From: Roseomonas genomospecies 6
Lineage (GTDB): Bacteria; Pseudomonadota; Alphaproteobacteria; Azospirillales; Azospirillaceae
DNA: 64,000 nucleotides
Direction: 5' to 3'
Assembly (NCBI RefSeq): GCF_008365375.1
Contig: NZ_QOKW01000009.1
Span: forward strand, 1 to 64,000
Of the stretch, positions 18,346-26,767 are shown in pieces. The notes below the pieces were generated by a model. It was not told the DNA's origin, did no database searches, and worked only from the letters and a program-made list of their open reading frames with translations. Position numbers and translations under genes: made by a program. Each line of letters begins with the position of its first letter. Positions within the stretch are counted from its first letter, which is position 1.

Positions 18346-18609
18346 ATGGCCACTCCGCTCGAAGACATCATCGCGAAGGCGATCAAGGACGCGGACAAGT
18401 CCTTCTTCAACGAGGACTACACCAAGCAGGCGCGCTCGGTGATGAACGCCCTGAAGAAGGCCGGTTACGAGGTCGCTCCCGTCCGCCCGCCGGAAGGTCT
18501 GGTGGAGTGGGCCAAGGAGAACATCCCCTTCGGCCGCCTGCGCCCGGCGGAGCTGATTACCCAGATGTATTCGATGATGGTGGAGAATGTCCGCCGGTTC
18601 GACAAGTAA
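18346..18609 (+). CDS. Conserved small protein of unknown function
   Basis: An 87-aa product (MATPLEDIIAKAIKDADKSF at the N-terminus), hydrophilic and mostly helical, with no motif I recognise. An in-frame ATG at 18259 would add 29 residues, but only 44 bp would then separate it from the divergent ASADH start, leaving little room for two promoters. I therefore prefer 18346. It precedes the sdh promoter region. Confidence 0.6.
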   Translation: MATPLEDIIAKAIKDADKSFFNEDYTKQARSVMNALKKAGYEVAPVRPPEGLVEWAKENIPFGRLRPAELITQMYSMMVENVRRFDK

Positions 18610-18640
18610 CTGTCTGAACCGCAAGACTGCGCCGGAACCG

Positions 18641-18674
18641 TGGTAATACCAGCTACAGCAAAGCCCATTAGATA
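18641..18674 (+). promoter_or_regulatory. sdh promoter candidate with TGGT-N3-ACCA operator
   Basis: TGGTAATACCA (18641-18651) is a perfect TGGT-N3-ACCA dyad. A 17-bp spacer separates it from TAGATA (18669-18674). The sRNA promoter at 3609-3643 has the same arrangement with an 18-bp spacer. A GntR/FCD-type regulator is the likely binder, by motif only. The leader to the sdhC ATG would be about 175 nt. Confidence 0.45.
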
Positions 18675-18857
18675 TCAGTCACTTCCCGCGGTGCGCCATT
18701 TTGGTCACGGCCAAGTCCCTGCCGTTGACTCGTGTGCGGGAGAGGCGTAATTCAATCGCCAAACACAGCAGGGCTTAAAACTTTCGGTCTCGCATCACCC
18801 GCCGTCGCGGCAACAGCCCTCCTTGCCGCGACCGGTCGCCGAACTGAGGACGACGCA

Positions 18858-19247
18858 ATGGCAAACGGCAGCGGTCGGCCGCTCTCTCCGCATCTGCAAG
18901 TCTACAAACTCCCCAGGACCGCGATCCTGTCCATCACGCACCGCATCACGGGCGTGGGGCTGGCCGTCGGTACCCTTCTGCTGACCTGGTGGCTGGTCGC
19001 AGCCGCCACCAGCCCCACCGCCTTCGCGCGTGCCCAGGGGTTCATCGGCTCCTTCTTCGGCCTGCTGCTGCTGTTCGGCTGGTCGCTGGCGCTGTACTAC
19101 CACCTGTGCAACGGCATCCGGCACCTGGTGTGGGACGCCGGCAAGTCGTTCGAGCTGAGCGAGGCCGAGCGCGGCAACCAGATCGTCGTCATCGCGGCCG
19201 GCGTTCTGACCGTGCTGACCTGGATCATCGGCCTGATCGCCTGGTGA
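18858..19247 (+). CDS. sdhC: Succinate dehydrogenase cytochrome b556 subunit
   Basis: A 129-aa membrane anchor of complex II with three transmembrane segments. The N-terminal PLSPHLQVYKLP motif, the quinone-site SITHRITG block and the haem ligand histidine in YYHLCNGIRHLVWD (His82) are present. The ATG at 18858 follows GAGGACGACGC. It is the first gene of sdhCDAB. Confidence 0.96.
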   Translation: MANGSGRPLSPHLQVYKLPRTAILSITHRITGVGLAVGTLLLTWWLVAAATSPTAFARAQGFIGSFFGLLLLFGWSLALYYHLCNGIRHLVWDAGKSFELSEAERGNQIVVIAAGVLTVLTWIIGLIAW

Positions 19248-19258
19248 GGAGAGAAGAC

Positions 19259-19654
19259 ATGGCGTCCAACAGCAAGACCCTCCGCTCGCCGCTGCAGATC
19301 GCGCGCGGCCTGGGCTCCGCCAAGCACGGCACCGAGCATTGGTGGCACCAGCGCGTGACCGCCATCGCCCTGGTCCCGCTGACGATCTGGTTCGTCTTCG
19401 GCGTGATCCGCCATCTGGGTGCCGACCACGCGGCCTTCGTCGCGTGGATGAAGTCGCCCTTCTCGGCGCTGATGATGGTGCTGACCGCCGTGGTCACCTT
19501 CCACCACGCCCAGAGCGGGCTGCAAGTGGTGATCGAGGACTACGTGCACAACGAGATGGCGAAGATCCTGAGCATCCTGGCCGTGAAGTTCCTGTGCTTC
19601 GTGCTGGGTGCCGCCTGCGTCATCGCCGTCCTCAAGATTTCGTTCGGAGCCTGA
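19259..19654 (+). CDS. sdhD: Succinate dehydrogenase membrane anchor subunit
   Basis: A 131-aa protein with three hydrophobic segments. It contains the alphaproteobacterial SdhD blocks LGSAKHGTEHWWHQRVTA and the haem/quinone-region HHAQSGLQVVIEDYVH. With SdhC it binds haem b and ubiquinone and anchors SdhAB. The gene starts 12 bp after sdhC behind AGGAGAGAAGAC. Confidence 0.95.
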   Translation: MASNSKTLRSPLQIARGLGSAKHGTEHWWHQRVTAIALVPLTIWFVFGVIRHLGADHAAFVAWMKSPFSALMMVLTAVVTFHHAQSGLQVVIEDYVHNEMAKILSILAVKFLCFVLGAACVIAVLKISFGA

Positions 19655-19660
19655 CGAGCC

Positions 19661-21442
19661 ATGGCCGCCTACGATATTATCGATCATTCCTATGACGTCG
19701 TCGTCGTCGGTGCCGGCGGCGCGGGTCTGCGCGCCACCTTCGGCATGGCCGAGAAGGGCCTGAAGACGGCGTGCATCACCAAGGTCTTCCCGACCCGCTC
19801 GCACACCGTGGCCGCCCAGGGCGGCATCTCGGCGGCGCTCGGCAACATGAGCGAGGACGACTGGCGCTTCCACATGTACGACACCGTGAAGGGGTCGGAC
19901 TGGCTGGGCGACCAGGACGCCATCGAGTACATGTGCCGCGAGGCCATCCCGGCGATCATCGAGCTGGAGCACTACGGCGTGCCCTTCTCGCGCACGCCGG
20001 AAGGCAAGATCTACCAGCGCGCCTTCGGCGGCATGACCGCGCATTACGGCAAGCAGCAGGCCTACCGCACCTGCGCCGCCGCCGACCGCACCGGCCACGC
20101 CATCCTGCACACGCTCTACCAGCAGTCGCTGAAGCACGAGGCGGAGTTCTTCGTCGAGTATTTCGCGCTGGACCTCATCATGGAGGACGGCGTCTGCAAG
20201 GGCGTGGTGGCCTGGAACCTGGACGACGGCACCATCCACCGCTTCCGCGCCCAGCTCGTCGTGCTGGCGACGGGCGGCTATGGCCGCGCCTACTTCTCCG
20301 CCACCTCGGCCCACACCTGCACGGGCGACGGCGGCGGCATGGTTCTGCGCGCCGGCCTGCCGCTGCAGGACATGGAGTTCGTGCAGTTCCACCCGACCGG
20401 CATCTATGGCTCCGGCTGCCTCATCACCGAGGGCGTGCGCGGCGAGGGCGGCTACCTCACCAACTCCAACGGCGAGCGCTTCATGGAGCGTTACGCGCCG
20501 TCGGCCAAGGACCTCGCCTCGCGCGACGTCGTGTCCCGCTCGATGACCATCGAGATCCGCGAGGGCCGCGGCGTCGGTGAGCACAAGGACCACATCCACC
20601 TGCACCTGGAGCACCTGCCGCCGGAGATCATCCACCAGCGCCTGCCCGGCATCGCCGAGACGGCCAAGATCTTCGCCGGCGTGGACGTCACCAAGGAGCC
20701 GATCCCGGTTCTACCGACGGTGCACTACAACATGGGCGGCATCCCCACCAACTTCCGGTGCGAGGTGGTGAACCCGACCGCCGACGATCCGGACCGCGTG
20801 GTGCCCGGCCTGATGGCCATCGGCGAAGCGGCCTGCGTGTCGGTGCACGGTGCCAACCGCCTCGGCTCCAACTCGCTGCTCGACCTCGTGGTGTTCGGCC
20901 GCTCCGCCGCCATCCGCGCCGCCGAGATCGTCGAGAAGGGCAAGTCGGTGTCGTCGTCCGCCGCCGCGACCGACGTCGCGCTGGAGCGCTTCGACCGCAT
21001 CCGCAACGCCAAGGGCTCCATCAAGTCGTCGGAGCTTCGCCTGGAGATGCAGCGGACCATGCAGAACAACTGCGCGGTCTTCCGCACCGGCGAGGTGCTG
21101 GAGGAGGGCGTCAAGCTCATCGACCAGACCTTCGCCAAGAAGGGCGACATGGCGATCAGCGACCGCTCGCTGGTCTGGAACTCCGACCTCGTCGAAGCCA
21201 TCGAGCTGGACAACCTGCTGTACCAAGCGGTCGCCACGCTCCACTCGGCGAAGAACCGTCCGGAAAGCCGCGGCGCCCATGCCCGCGAGGATTATCCGGA
21301 CCGCGACGACGAGAACTGGATGAAGCACACCGTCATCGAGGTGTCGGACAAGGGCGAGACGAAGATCGGGTACCGTCCGGTCCATCTCTACACCCTGACC
21401 GACGAAGTGCAGGTGTTCCCGCCCAAGGCCCGCGTCTACTAA
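19661..21442 (+). CDS. sdhA: Succinate dehydrogenase flavoprotein subunit
   Basis: A 593-aa FAD-linked catalytic subunit. It has the N-terminal [10 protein letters not shown] dinucleotide fold, the FAD-attachment histidine context in [15 protein letters not shown], the substrate-site HPTG and [18 protein letters not shown], and a C-terminal domain ending in a standard VFPPKARVY. It oxidises succinate to fumarate and passes electrons to SdhB. It begins 6 bp after sdhD. Confidence 0.98.
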   Translation: MAAYDIIDHSYDVVVVGAGGAGLRATFGMAEKGLKTACITKVFPTRSHTVAAQGGISAALGNMSEDDWRFHMYDTVKGSDWLGDQDAIEYMCREAIPAIIELEHYGVPFSRTPEGKIYQRAFGGMTAHYGKQQAYRTCAAADRTGHAILHTLYQQSLKHEAEFFVEYFALDLIMEDGVCKGVVAWNLDDGTIHRFRAQLVVLATGGYGRAYFSATSAHTCTGDGGGMVLRAGLPLQDMEFVQFHPTGIYGSGCLITEGVRGEGGYLTNSNGERFMERYAPSAKDLASRDVVSRSMTIEIREGRGVGEHKDHIHLHLEHLPPEIIHQRLPGIAETAKIFAGVDVTKEPIPVLPTVHYNMGGIPTNFRCEVVNPTADDPDRVVPGLMAIGEAACVSVHGANRLGSNSLLDLVVFGRSAAIRAAEIVEKGKSVSSSAAATDVALERFDRIRNAKGSIKSSELRLEMQRTMQNNCAVFRTGEVLEEGVKLIDQTFAKKGDMAISDRSLVWNSDLVEAIELDNLLYQAVATLHSAKNRPESRGAHAREDYPDRDDENWMKHTVIEVSDKGETKIGYRPVHLYTLTDEVQVFPPKARVY

Positions 21443-21472
21443 GGCGGCAAGAGCAAGGCAAGGATACGAACC

Positions 21473-22249
21473 ATGGTCGAATTCAACCTGCCCGCCAATT
21501 CCAAGGTCGGCGTCGGCAAGACCATCAACGCCGCCGGCGGCGCCAAGCGGGCGAAGACCTTCAAGATCTACCGCTGGTCGCCGGATGACGGGCAGAACCC
21601 GCGGGTCGACACCTATGTCGTCGATCTCGACAAGTTCGGCCCGATGATCCTGGACGCGATCATCTACATCAAGAACAACATCGACTCGACCCTGACCTTC
21701 CGGCGGAGCTGCCGCGAGGGCATCTGCGGGTCCTGCGCGATGAACATCGACGGCGCCAACACGCTGGCCTGCCTGAAGGCCATCGAGGAGGTGAAGGGCG
21801 ACGTGAAGATCTATCCGCTGCCGCACATGCCGGTGGTGAAGGATCTCGTTCCCGATCTGAAGCACATCTACGCCCAGCTCGCCTCGATCAAGCCGTGGCT
21901 GCAGTCGCAGTCGCCGGCCCCGAGCCGCGAGCGCCTGCAGTCGCCGGAGGACCGCGCCAAGCTGGACGGCCTCTACGAGTGCATCCTGTGCTTCTGCTGC
22001 TCGACCTCCTGCCCCAGCTACTGGTGGAACGGGGACCGCTACCTCGGCCCGTCGATCCTGCTCCAGGCCTACCGCTGGATCGTGGACAGCCGCGACGAGA
22101 TGACGGGCGAGCGCCTCGACAACCTCGAGGACCCGTTCCGCCTCTACCGCTGCCACACCATCATGAACTGCACCAAGGCGTGCCCGAAGGGCCTGAACCC
22201 GGCCAAGGCCATCGCCGAGATCAAGAAGCTGATGGTTCAGCGCCGCTGA
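21473..22249 (+). CDS. sdhB: Succinate dehydrogenase iron-sulfur subunit
   Basis: A 258-aa subunit with the 2Fe-2S cysteines ([16 protein letters not shown] and LAC) and the two C-terminal cluster motifs [12 protein letters not shown] and [14 protein letters not shown] for the 4Fe-4S and 3Fe-4S clusters. It carries electrons from SdhA to quinone. It is the last gene of the operon and is followed by a terminator. Confidence 0.98.
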   Translation: MVEFNLPANSKVGVGKTINAAGGAKRAKTFKIYRWSPDDGQNPRVDTYVVDLDKFGPMILDAIIYIKNNIDSTLTFRRSCREGICGSCAMNIDGANTLACLKAIEEVKGDVKIYPLPHMPVVKDLVPDLKHIYAQLASIKPWLQSQSPAPSRERLQSPEDRAKLDGLYECILCFCCSTSCPSYWWNGDRYLGPSILLQAYRWIVDSRDEMTGERLDNLEDPFRLYRCHTIMNCTKACPKGLNPAKAIAEIKKLMVQRR

Positions 22250-22275
22250 TCCGTCCGTTTCGGTTCACCGATGGA

Positions 22276-22309
22276 AAACGGGGCGCCTCCGGAAGGGGGC
22301 GCCCCGTTT
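22276..22309 (+). terminator. Terminator of sdhCDAB
   Basis: AAACGGGGCGCC (22276-22287) pairs with GGCGCCCCGTTT (22298-22309) 27 bp after the sdhB stop. The downstream U content is modest. Confidence 0.75.
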
Positions 22310-22325
22310 CCTTTGGCGTTTCGGC

Positions 22326-22529
22326 CTACGCGAAGTCCGGATCGGTGGGCCGGGAGGGCGGCAGATCGTCGTTGGGCAGGGGAGAGGGCATGTCCTCCTG
22401 CGGGCCGGGGGTCGGCAGGTCCGGGTTGTCGGTGAGGGGTCCCGGGGTGGGAACGTCCTGGCCCGGCGGCGGGAAAGGCGGAGCCGCGCGCAGCGGCTGC
22501 GGGGTGGCGGTCGGTGAGGTCCAGCCCAT
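22326..22529 (-). CDS. Small proline-rich protein
   Basis: A 67-aa product (MGWTSPTATPQP at the N-terminus) rich in Pro and Asp, with repeated D-PTPGP/D-PSP motifs, probably disordered. The ATG at 22529 has GGGAG about 8 bp upstream; a longer frame to 22598 has none as good. It has no recognised family and no membrane segment. It is convergent with sdhB. Confidence 0.45.
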   Translation of the reverse strand: MGWTSPTATPQPLRAAPPFPPPGQDVPTPGPLTDNPDLPTPGPQEDMPSPLPNDDLPPSRPTDPDFA

Positions 22530-22682
22530 GGATCGGTGACTCCCGGTGTCGTGAGGCGTGTCCATCCTCAACCGCCCGACTGGCCCGTCTGCGCGCATTG
22601 ACCGGCGGCGATGAGGGGGTATGCTTTTCGAGGGAGTGAATCATCCGGACAGAACCGACTCGAAGCCAAAGGGGAGAGGATC

Positions 22683-23531
22683 ATGGGCAGCACGGCCGGT
22701 CAGGCGCTGAGCTACATCCAGGGCGAATGGATCGCGGGAAATCCGCCCATCGTCGGACCGATGACGCACGCGCTCTGGCTGTCTTCGGTCGTCTTCGACG
22801 GAGCCCGCGCCTTCCAGGGCGTGGCGCCGGACCTGGACCGGCACTGCGCCCGCGTCGTGCGCTCCGCCCAGGTGATGGGCCTCGCCCCCATGCTGACCGC
22901 CGGTGAGATCGAGGAGCTGTGCTGGGACGGCATCCGCCGCTTCCCCAAGGAGGCCGAGCTTTACATCCGGCCCATGTTCTACGCGGAAGAGGGCTTCGTG
23001 GCGCCCGACGCGGAGAGCACGCGCTTCGTCCTGTCGGTCTACGAGGCGCCGCTGCCCAGCGTCGCCGGCTTCACCGCGTGCCTGTCCAGCCGCCGCCGCC
23101 CGGTGCCGGACATGGCGCCGACCGAGGCCAAGGCCGCCTGCCTCTACCCCAACGCCGGGTTGGCCCTGAAGGAGGCGCGGGAGCGCGGCTTCGACAACGC
23201 CATCATGCTCGACCCCATCGGCAACGTGGCGGAGTTCGCCACCGCCAACCTGTTCATCGCCAAGGATGGCGTGGTGCGCACACCGGTTCACAACGGCACC
23301 TTCCTCAACGGCATCACCCGCCAGCGCGTGATCGCTCTGCTGCGCGACGACGGCGTGACGGTGGAGGAGGCTACCCTGGGCACCCGCGACGTGCTGGAGG
23401 CCGACGAGGTGTTCTCGACCGGCAACTACGCCAAGGTCGTGCCGGTGACCCGTGTGGAGGAGCGCGCCCTTCAACCCGGCCCCCTGGCCGCGCGGGCGAG
23501 GGCGCTGTATTGGGAGTTCGCCTTCCGCTGA
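22683..23531 (+). CDS. Branched-chain-type aminotransferase (class IV PLP)
   Basis: A 282-aa fold-type IV PLP enzyme. The PLP lysine lies in TEAKAACLYPNAGLALKEAR, followed by GFDNAIMLDPIGNVAEFATANLF and GITRQRVIALL, as in the IlvE/BCAT group. It probably transaminates branched-chain amino acids, though class IV relatives with other substrates exist. ATG 22683 has GGGGAGAGG 4 bp upstream. It is a single gene with its own divergent promoter region (22530-22682). Confidence 0.85.
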   Translation: MGSTAGQALSYIQGEWIAGNPPIVGPMTHALWLSSVVFDGARAFQGVAPDLDRHCARVVRSAQVMGLAPMLTAGEIEELCWDGIRRFPKEAELYIRPMFYAEEGFVAPDAESTRFVLSVYEAPLPSVAGFTACLSSRRRPVPDMAPTEAKAACLYPNAGLALKEARERGFDNAIMLDPIGNVAEFATANLFIAKDGVVRTPVHNGTFLNGITRQRVIALLRDDGVTVEEATLGTRDVLEADEVFSTGNYAKVVPVTRVEERALQPGPLAARARALYWEFAFR

Positions 23532-23661
23532 CGGCGGGTGATGCCGGCTTGCGGGCGGTATGCGGCCCGGAAGCCGGCTTGATATGCGGCCCGCTCCGGG
23601 GCATGATTCCTGCGAAACGGCGGAGCGAATCCGCTCGAGAAACCGGCGGAGGGACAAAGCC

Positions 23662-24261
23662 ATGCAATTTCGTGAGCGGCGCCGCGTGATCCAGGTGATC
23701 CGCACCGTCTACGATCCGGACCTGAAGCGCGGTCGGTCGGAAGTGGTCGGGAAGATCGACAAGGCCGCGCTCGCGGTCACCGACAAGCTGCAGAAGGGCT
23801 GCACGCCCGAGGAACTGTCGGAAATCCTCACCTATCTGGACGACCGCCGGAACCGCCTGCGCAACGAGGCGGTGCGCGCCGGGGCGGAAACCCTTCCGGC
23901 GCAGATGCGGGAGGCGGCGGAGTATTTCCGCACCCATCGCGACGGCGAGGCGCGGGAGTTCGCCACGGAAATCAGGCTGGCCTGGGAGGAGTTGAAGGCG
24001 GCTCTGCGCGACTCCGGCTTTTCGAAGAACAAGGTTTTGAAGAAGGCCGGAGAGCGGAACAAGGCCGGGGACAGGGTGGAAGCGCCGGCGCGGGACGCAC
24101 AGCCGGCCGCGCAACCGGTTATGGAACCGGTTGCGAAAGCCGCTGCCGAACCGGAAGCCCCGACCGCGGAAGCCACCCCCGCCGGCAAGCCGCGCGCGAA
24201 GAGGACCCGGGCCGGAAAGGCGGTTGCGGACTTGGGCGGGACCGCCTCGCCGGTGTCCTGA
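23662..24261 (+). CDS. Hypothetical protein with basic, Ala/Pro-rich tail
   Basis: A 199-aa product with a strong GGAGGGA ribosome-binding site before the ATG at 23662. Residues 1-125 are mixed-charge and probably helical (FRERRRVIQVIRTVYDPDLK at the start), and the C-terminal 70 residues are Ala/Pro/Lys-rich and low-complexity. No known domain is recognised. It lies alone between the aminotransferase and a convergent small gene. Confidence 0.65.
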   Translation: MQFRERRRVIQVIRTVYDPDLKRGRSEVVGKIDKAALAVTDKLQKGCTPEELSEILTYLDDRRNRLRNEAVRAGAETLPAQMREAAEYFRTHRDGEAREFATEIRLAWEELKAALRDSGFSKNKVLKKAGERNKAGDRVEAPARDAQPAAQPVMEPVAKAAAEPEAPTAEATPAGKPRAKRTRAGKAVADLGGTASPVS

Positions 24262-24271
24262 GGGCGCAGGA

Positions 24272-24586
24272 TCAGGCGCCCGCGCGGATCAGGGCGTTGG
24301 CGCTGTTGCGGTGGTGGGCCAGCGTGGCGGTGAGGCGGGCCAGCCAGGCATCGCCGCCGGTCCGGTCGGCGAGCAGGGCGCGGCGCCGGTTCGCCGAACC
24401 CTGCCGGGCCTCGGCGGCCAAACGGTCGTGCAGACGAATCAGTGCGGCGAGGGCAAGAGCGGTGTGACGCTCGCCCCCCTCCAGGACCGCCGTCCGCAAC
24501 GCGCCGCGGGGCGGTGCGTCGTCGTGGCGGCGTTCAAGGTCTTCCAAAAGGGAGGAACGTGGCGGCGTCCCGGCGATTCCGGTCAT
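24272..24586 (-). CDS. Hypothetical helical protein
   Basis: A 104-aa Ala/Arg/Leu-rich reading frame with codon bias like its neighbours, ending 10 bp from the convergent 24261 stop. There are no recognised motifs and no strong ribosome-binding site at the first ATG, so the start is uncertain. A short helical accessory protein is possible. Confidence 0.45.
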   Translation of the reverse strand: MTGIAGTPPRSSLLEDLERRHDDAPPRGALRTAVLEGGERHTALALAALIRLHDRLAAEARQGSANRRRALLADRTGGDAWLARLTATLAHHRNSANALIRAGA

Positions 24587-24675
24587 GCCGGGACGCTAGA
24601 CCGTTTTGCGGAAACTGTAAAGGCTTAAAATCCTAGGACGGAGTGCCGCAGGCTTGGCGCTTGCCGGTCCGGCGC

Positions 24676-25308
24676 CTACTGGCTCGCCCAGACGATGCGC
24701 GCCATCCAGGCAACGTCGGCGCGTGGGATGCTGCGGTCCGGATGGGCGCGGTTGATGGACATCAACTCGACCTTGGTGGCGGTCTCGCGGACGAGTTGCT
24801 TGGCCATCACCTCTCCGCCCTTGGTGCGGACCACGACGCGGTCGTTGCGCCGGATCTGCGCGGCAGGGGACACGATGATGGTGTCGCCGTCCCGATAAAC
24901 CGGGTCCATGCTGTCGCCCGCGATCTCCAGGGCGTAGGCGTGCGGATCGCCGATGCTGGGGAACAAAAGCTCATCCCAGCCGATGCCCGAGGGGAAGCCG
25001 GCGTCGTCGAAGAAACCTGCGTTGCCCGCCTGCGCGTAGCCGATGACCGGCACCCGCTGGAGCGATCCGGCGCCCGCGGCATCGCCGACGAGGCTGACGA
25101 ATTCCGACAGCGACGCCCCCGTCGCCTCCAGAACCTTGGACACGCTTTCCGTCGAGGGCCAGCGGAGCTTTCCGTCGCCGGTGGTCCGCTTGCTCTTGTT
25201 GAAGGTCGTCGGATCGAGTCCCGCGCGCCGCGCGAGCCCGGAGGCCGACAGCCCGTGCTGGGCCGCGAGGCGGTCGATCGCCCGCCAGATGTCCGCATGT
25301 TTCAACAT
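24676..25308 (-). CDS. S24-family (LexA/CI-like) repressor
   Basis: A 210-aa protein with an N-terminal helix-turn-helix (residues about 8-45, SASGLARRAGLDPTTF) and a C-terminal S24 peptidase/dimerisation domain. The catalytic dyad is Ser133 (GDSMDP) and Lys170 (MAKQL), and an Ala-Gly bond around residues 94-95 (AQAGNAG) is the expected self-cleavage site. This is the architecture of RecA-responsive prophage repressors. It is divergent from the virion cluster that starts at 25506, and repeated TGTTCAC half-sites lie between them. It may also be a chromosomal regulator unrelated to the phage. Confidence 0.85.
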   Translation of the reverse strand: MLKHADIWRAIDRLAAQHGLSASGLARRAGLDPTTFNKSKRTTGDGKLRWPSTESVSKVLEATGASLSEFVSLVGDAAGAGSLQRVPVIGYAQAGNAGFFDDAGFPSGIGWDELLFPSIGDPHAYALEIAGDSMDPVYRDGDTIIVSPAAQIRRNDRVVVRTKGGEVMAKQLVRETATKVELMSINRAHPDRSIPRADVAWMARIVWASQ

Positions 25309-25365
25309 GGGAGGATAATCACATAAACAGGTCGGCCCGTCCCTAGGAACCTATTCATATTTCCC

Positions 25366-25408
25366 TTGACGAAGGAATGTGAACAGTACATAACGTGAAC
25401 AAGTGTTC
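25366..25408. promoter_or_regulatory. Promoter-operator region between repressor and virion cluster
   Basis: TTGACG (25366-25371) and TACATA (25387-25392), spaced 15 bp, form a plausible plus promoter. GTGAACA occurs at 25379-25385 and 25395-25401 (16-bp period), and an inverted TGTTC follows at 25404-25408, so operators would overlap the -10 element. Binding by the S24 repressor is inferred. Confidence 0.45.
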
Positions 25409-25505
25409 GCCAGCCGCGCGTGCCGCGGCCCATCCGGCGCTCCGCCCGAGAGCGAAGCTGCGCCTGCGAACGCACAAGCTGCAATTCCCGAGGGAGACCC
25501 CACGC

Positions 25506-25871
25506 ATGGCCCTTCACCGCAACACGTCCATGGTCCTGTCCGACGCCCCCGGGGAGCCGTTCGGCAGCGCGGAGGAGGCGTGGTTCTGGTCGGTCCAGGC
25601 GCAGGACGCCAAGGCCGCGGGCGCGCGCATCACCGCCGGGCGCGGGCTGGTCCAGCGCCCCTGCGAGCCCACCGACGTGCTGCGCGCGGTGGACCGGCTG
25701 TACCGCAGCCGCCTGCTGATCCGCGATCATTTGCTCGTCCTGGTGCATTACGGGCGCCGCCTGATGGCGCCGGACCCCGCGCGCCACCGCGAGCAGCGCG
25801 CCCACACCCTGTGGCGGGAGGCGTTCGACCGGCTCCACCCGGTGCTGCGCCAGAAGGGCATCGTGCAGTGA
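25506..25871 (+). CDS. Hypothetical protein, first gene of the virion cluster
   Basis: A 121-aa hydrophilic helical protein (MALHRNTSMVLSDAPGEPFG at the N-terminus) with GGGAGACC upstream of the ATG. The position ahead of the portal gene would suit a small terminase or regulator, but no DNA-binding motif is convincing. Its TGA overlaps the GTG of the next gene (GTGA), so they are translationally coupled. Confidence 0.6.
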   Translation: MALHRNTSMVLSDAPGEPFGSAEEAWFWSVQAQDAKAAGARITAGRGLVQRPCEPTDVLRAVDRLYRSRLLIRDHLLVLVHYGRRLMAPDPARHREQRAHTLWREAFDRLHPVLRQKGIVQ

Positions 25872-26281
25872 GCGGGCCTGAGCCCCAGCCGTCGCTGGCC
25901 GGAACGGACGCGCCGCGGATCTGGGTGGTCTTCCGGGGCGAGGCGGAGCTGTGGTGGCTGCGCCTGCTGAAGCCGGGGTTCCGCCACTGCTTCGCGCTGC
26001 TGCACGACGGGCGCCACTGGGTCGTCGTCGATCCGCTGTCCCCCTTCACCGACGTGTCGGTCCTCGACCTGCCCACCGCCTTCGACCTGCCGGGCTGGTA
26101 CCGCGGCATGGGCATGGCGGTGGCCCCGGCGCCGGTGCGGCGCGGCCTGACCCGTCCGGCCCCCTGGGGACCCTTCACCTGCGTGGAGGCGGTCAAGCGC
26201 CTGCTGGGGCTGCACGCACCCGGCGTTCTGACTCCCTGGCAGCTCTACCGGCGCCTGACGCGGACCGTCGCCGCGGCCTGA
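25868..26281 (+). CDS. Hypothetical phage protein with conserved-looking Cys and His
   Basis: A 137-aa product starting at a GTG coupled to the previous gene. It contains FRHCFALLHDGRHWVVVDPL and, later, GPFTCVEAVKRLLGL. The Cys/His spacing recalls cysteine-peptidase-like folds, but this is only suggestive. No family is assigned with confidence. It is part of the short operon leading to the portal gene. Confidence 0.55.
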   Translation: MSGPEPQPSLAGTDAPRIWVVFRGEAELWWLRLLKPGFRHCFALLHDGRHWVVVDPLSPFTDVSVLDLPTAFDLPGWYRGMGMAVAPAPVRRGLTRPAPWGPFTCVEAVKRLLGLHAPGVLTPWQLYRRLTRTVAAA

Positions 26282-26340
26282 CCCGCGCCGCCTTTTTCTG
26301 AACGAGCGCCCTTTTCGAAACGAGCAAGGAAGAACCGCCC

Positions 26341-26763
26341 ATGGCGAACCTGTTCAAGGCGCCCCGGCCCGCGCCGGAGCCTGCGCCGCCCCCCGCTCCT
26401 GCACCGGCACCGGTCCCGGCCCCGGAGCCCCCGCCGCAGCCGGCGCCGGTCCCGGAACCGGTGGTGCCCGCTCCGGTGGAACCCCCGGCGCCGGTCCCCA
26501 CCACGGCTCCCTGGTGGAGCGCCCCCCCCGAAGCGATGCCGGCACCGGTGCCGGAGCCCGCAGCACCGGCGGTGCAGCCGCCCGCGTCCGACCCCGCTCC
26601 CCAGACCCCGGCCGCGGAGGCGGAAAAGGACCCGGCCAAGGCCGCCGAGGCGCTGGTCCAGCGGCGCAACCGCGGACGGGCGGGCACGGTTCAGACCTCC
26701 TGGCGGGGGGCGCTGGACGCCGGGGCGCTCGTGCCGCTGCGCAAGCGCCTGCTGGGGGAGTGA
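26341..26763 (+). CDS. Proline-rich phage protein upstream of portal
   Basis: A 140-aa product. Residues about 8-90 are Pro/Ala repeats, and a short basic C-terminal end (RGRAGTVQTSWRGAL, then RKRLLGE) resembles the small proteins found just before portals in podophages. Its role is unknown, perhaps an assembly factor. It ends 4 bp before the portal ATG. Confidence 0.6.
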   Translation: MANLFKAPRPAPEPAPPPAPAPAPVPAPEPPPQPAPVPEPVVPAPVEPPAPVPTTAPWWSAPPEAMPAPVPEPAAPAVQPPASDPAPQTPAAEAEKDPAKAAEALVQRRNRGRAGTVQTSWRGALDAGALVPLRKRLLGE

Positions 26764-26767
26764 GGCC

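Noticed and set aside
25366-25408. Alphaproteobacterial LexA box (GAAC-N7-GAAC)
   Set aside because: The GAAC repeats are 12 bp apart, not 7, so these are more likely sites for the local S24 repressor.
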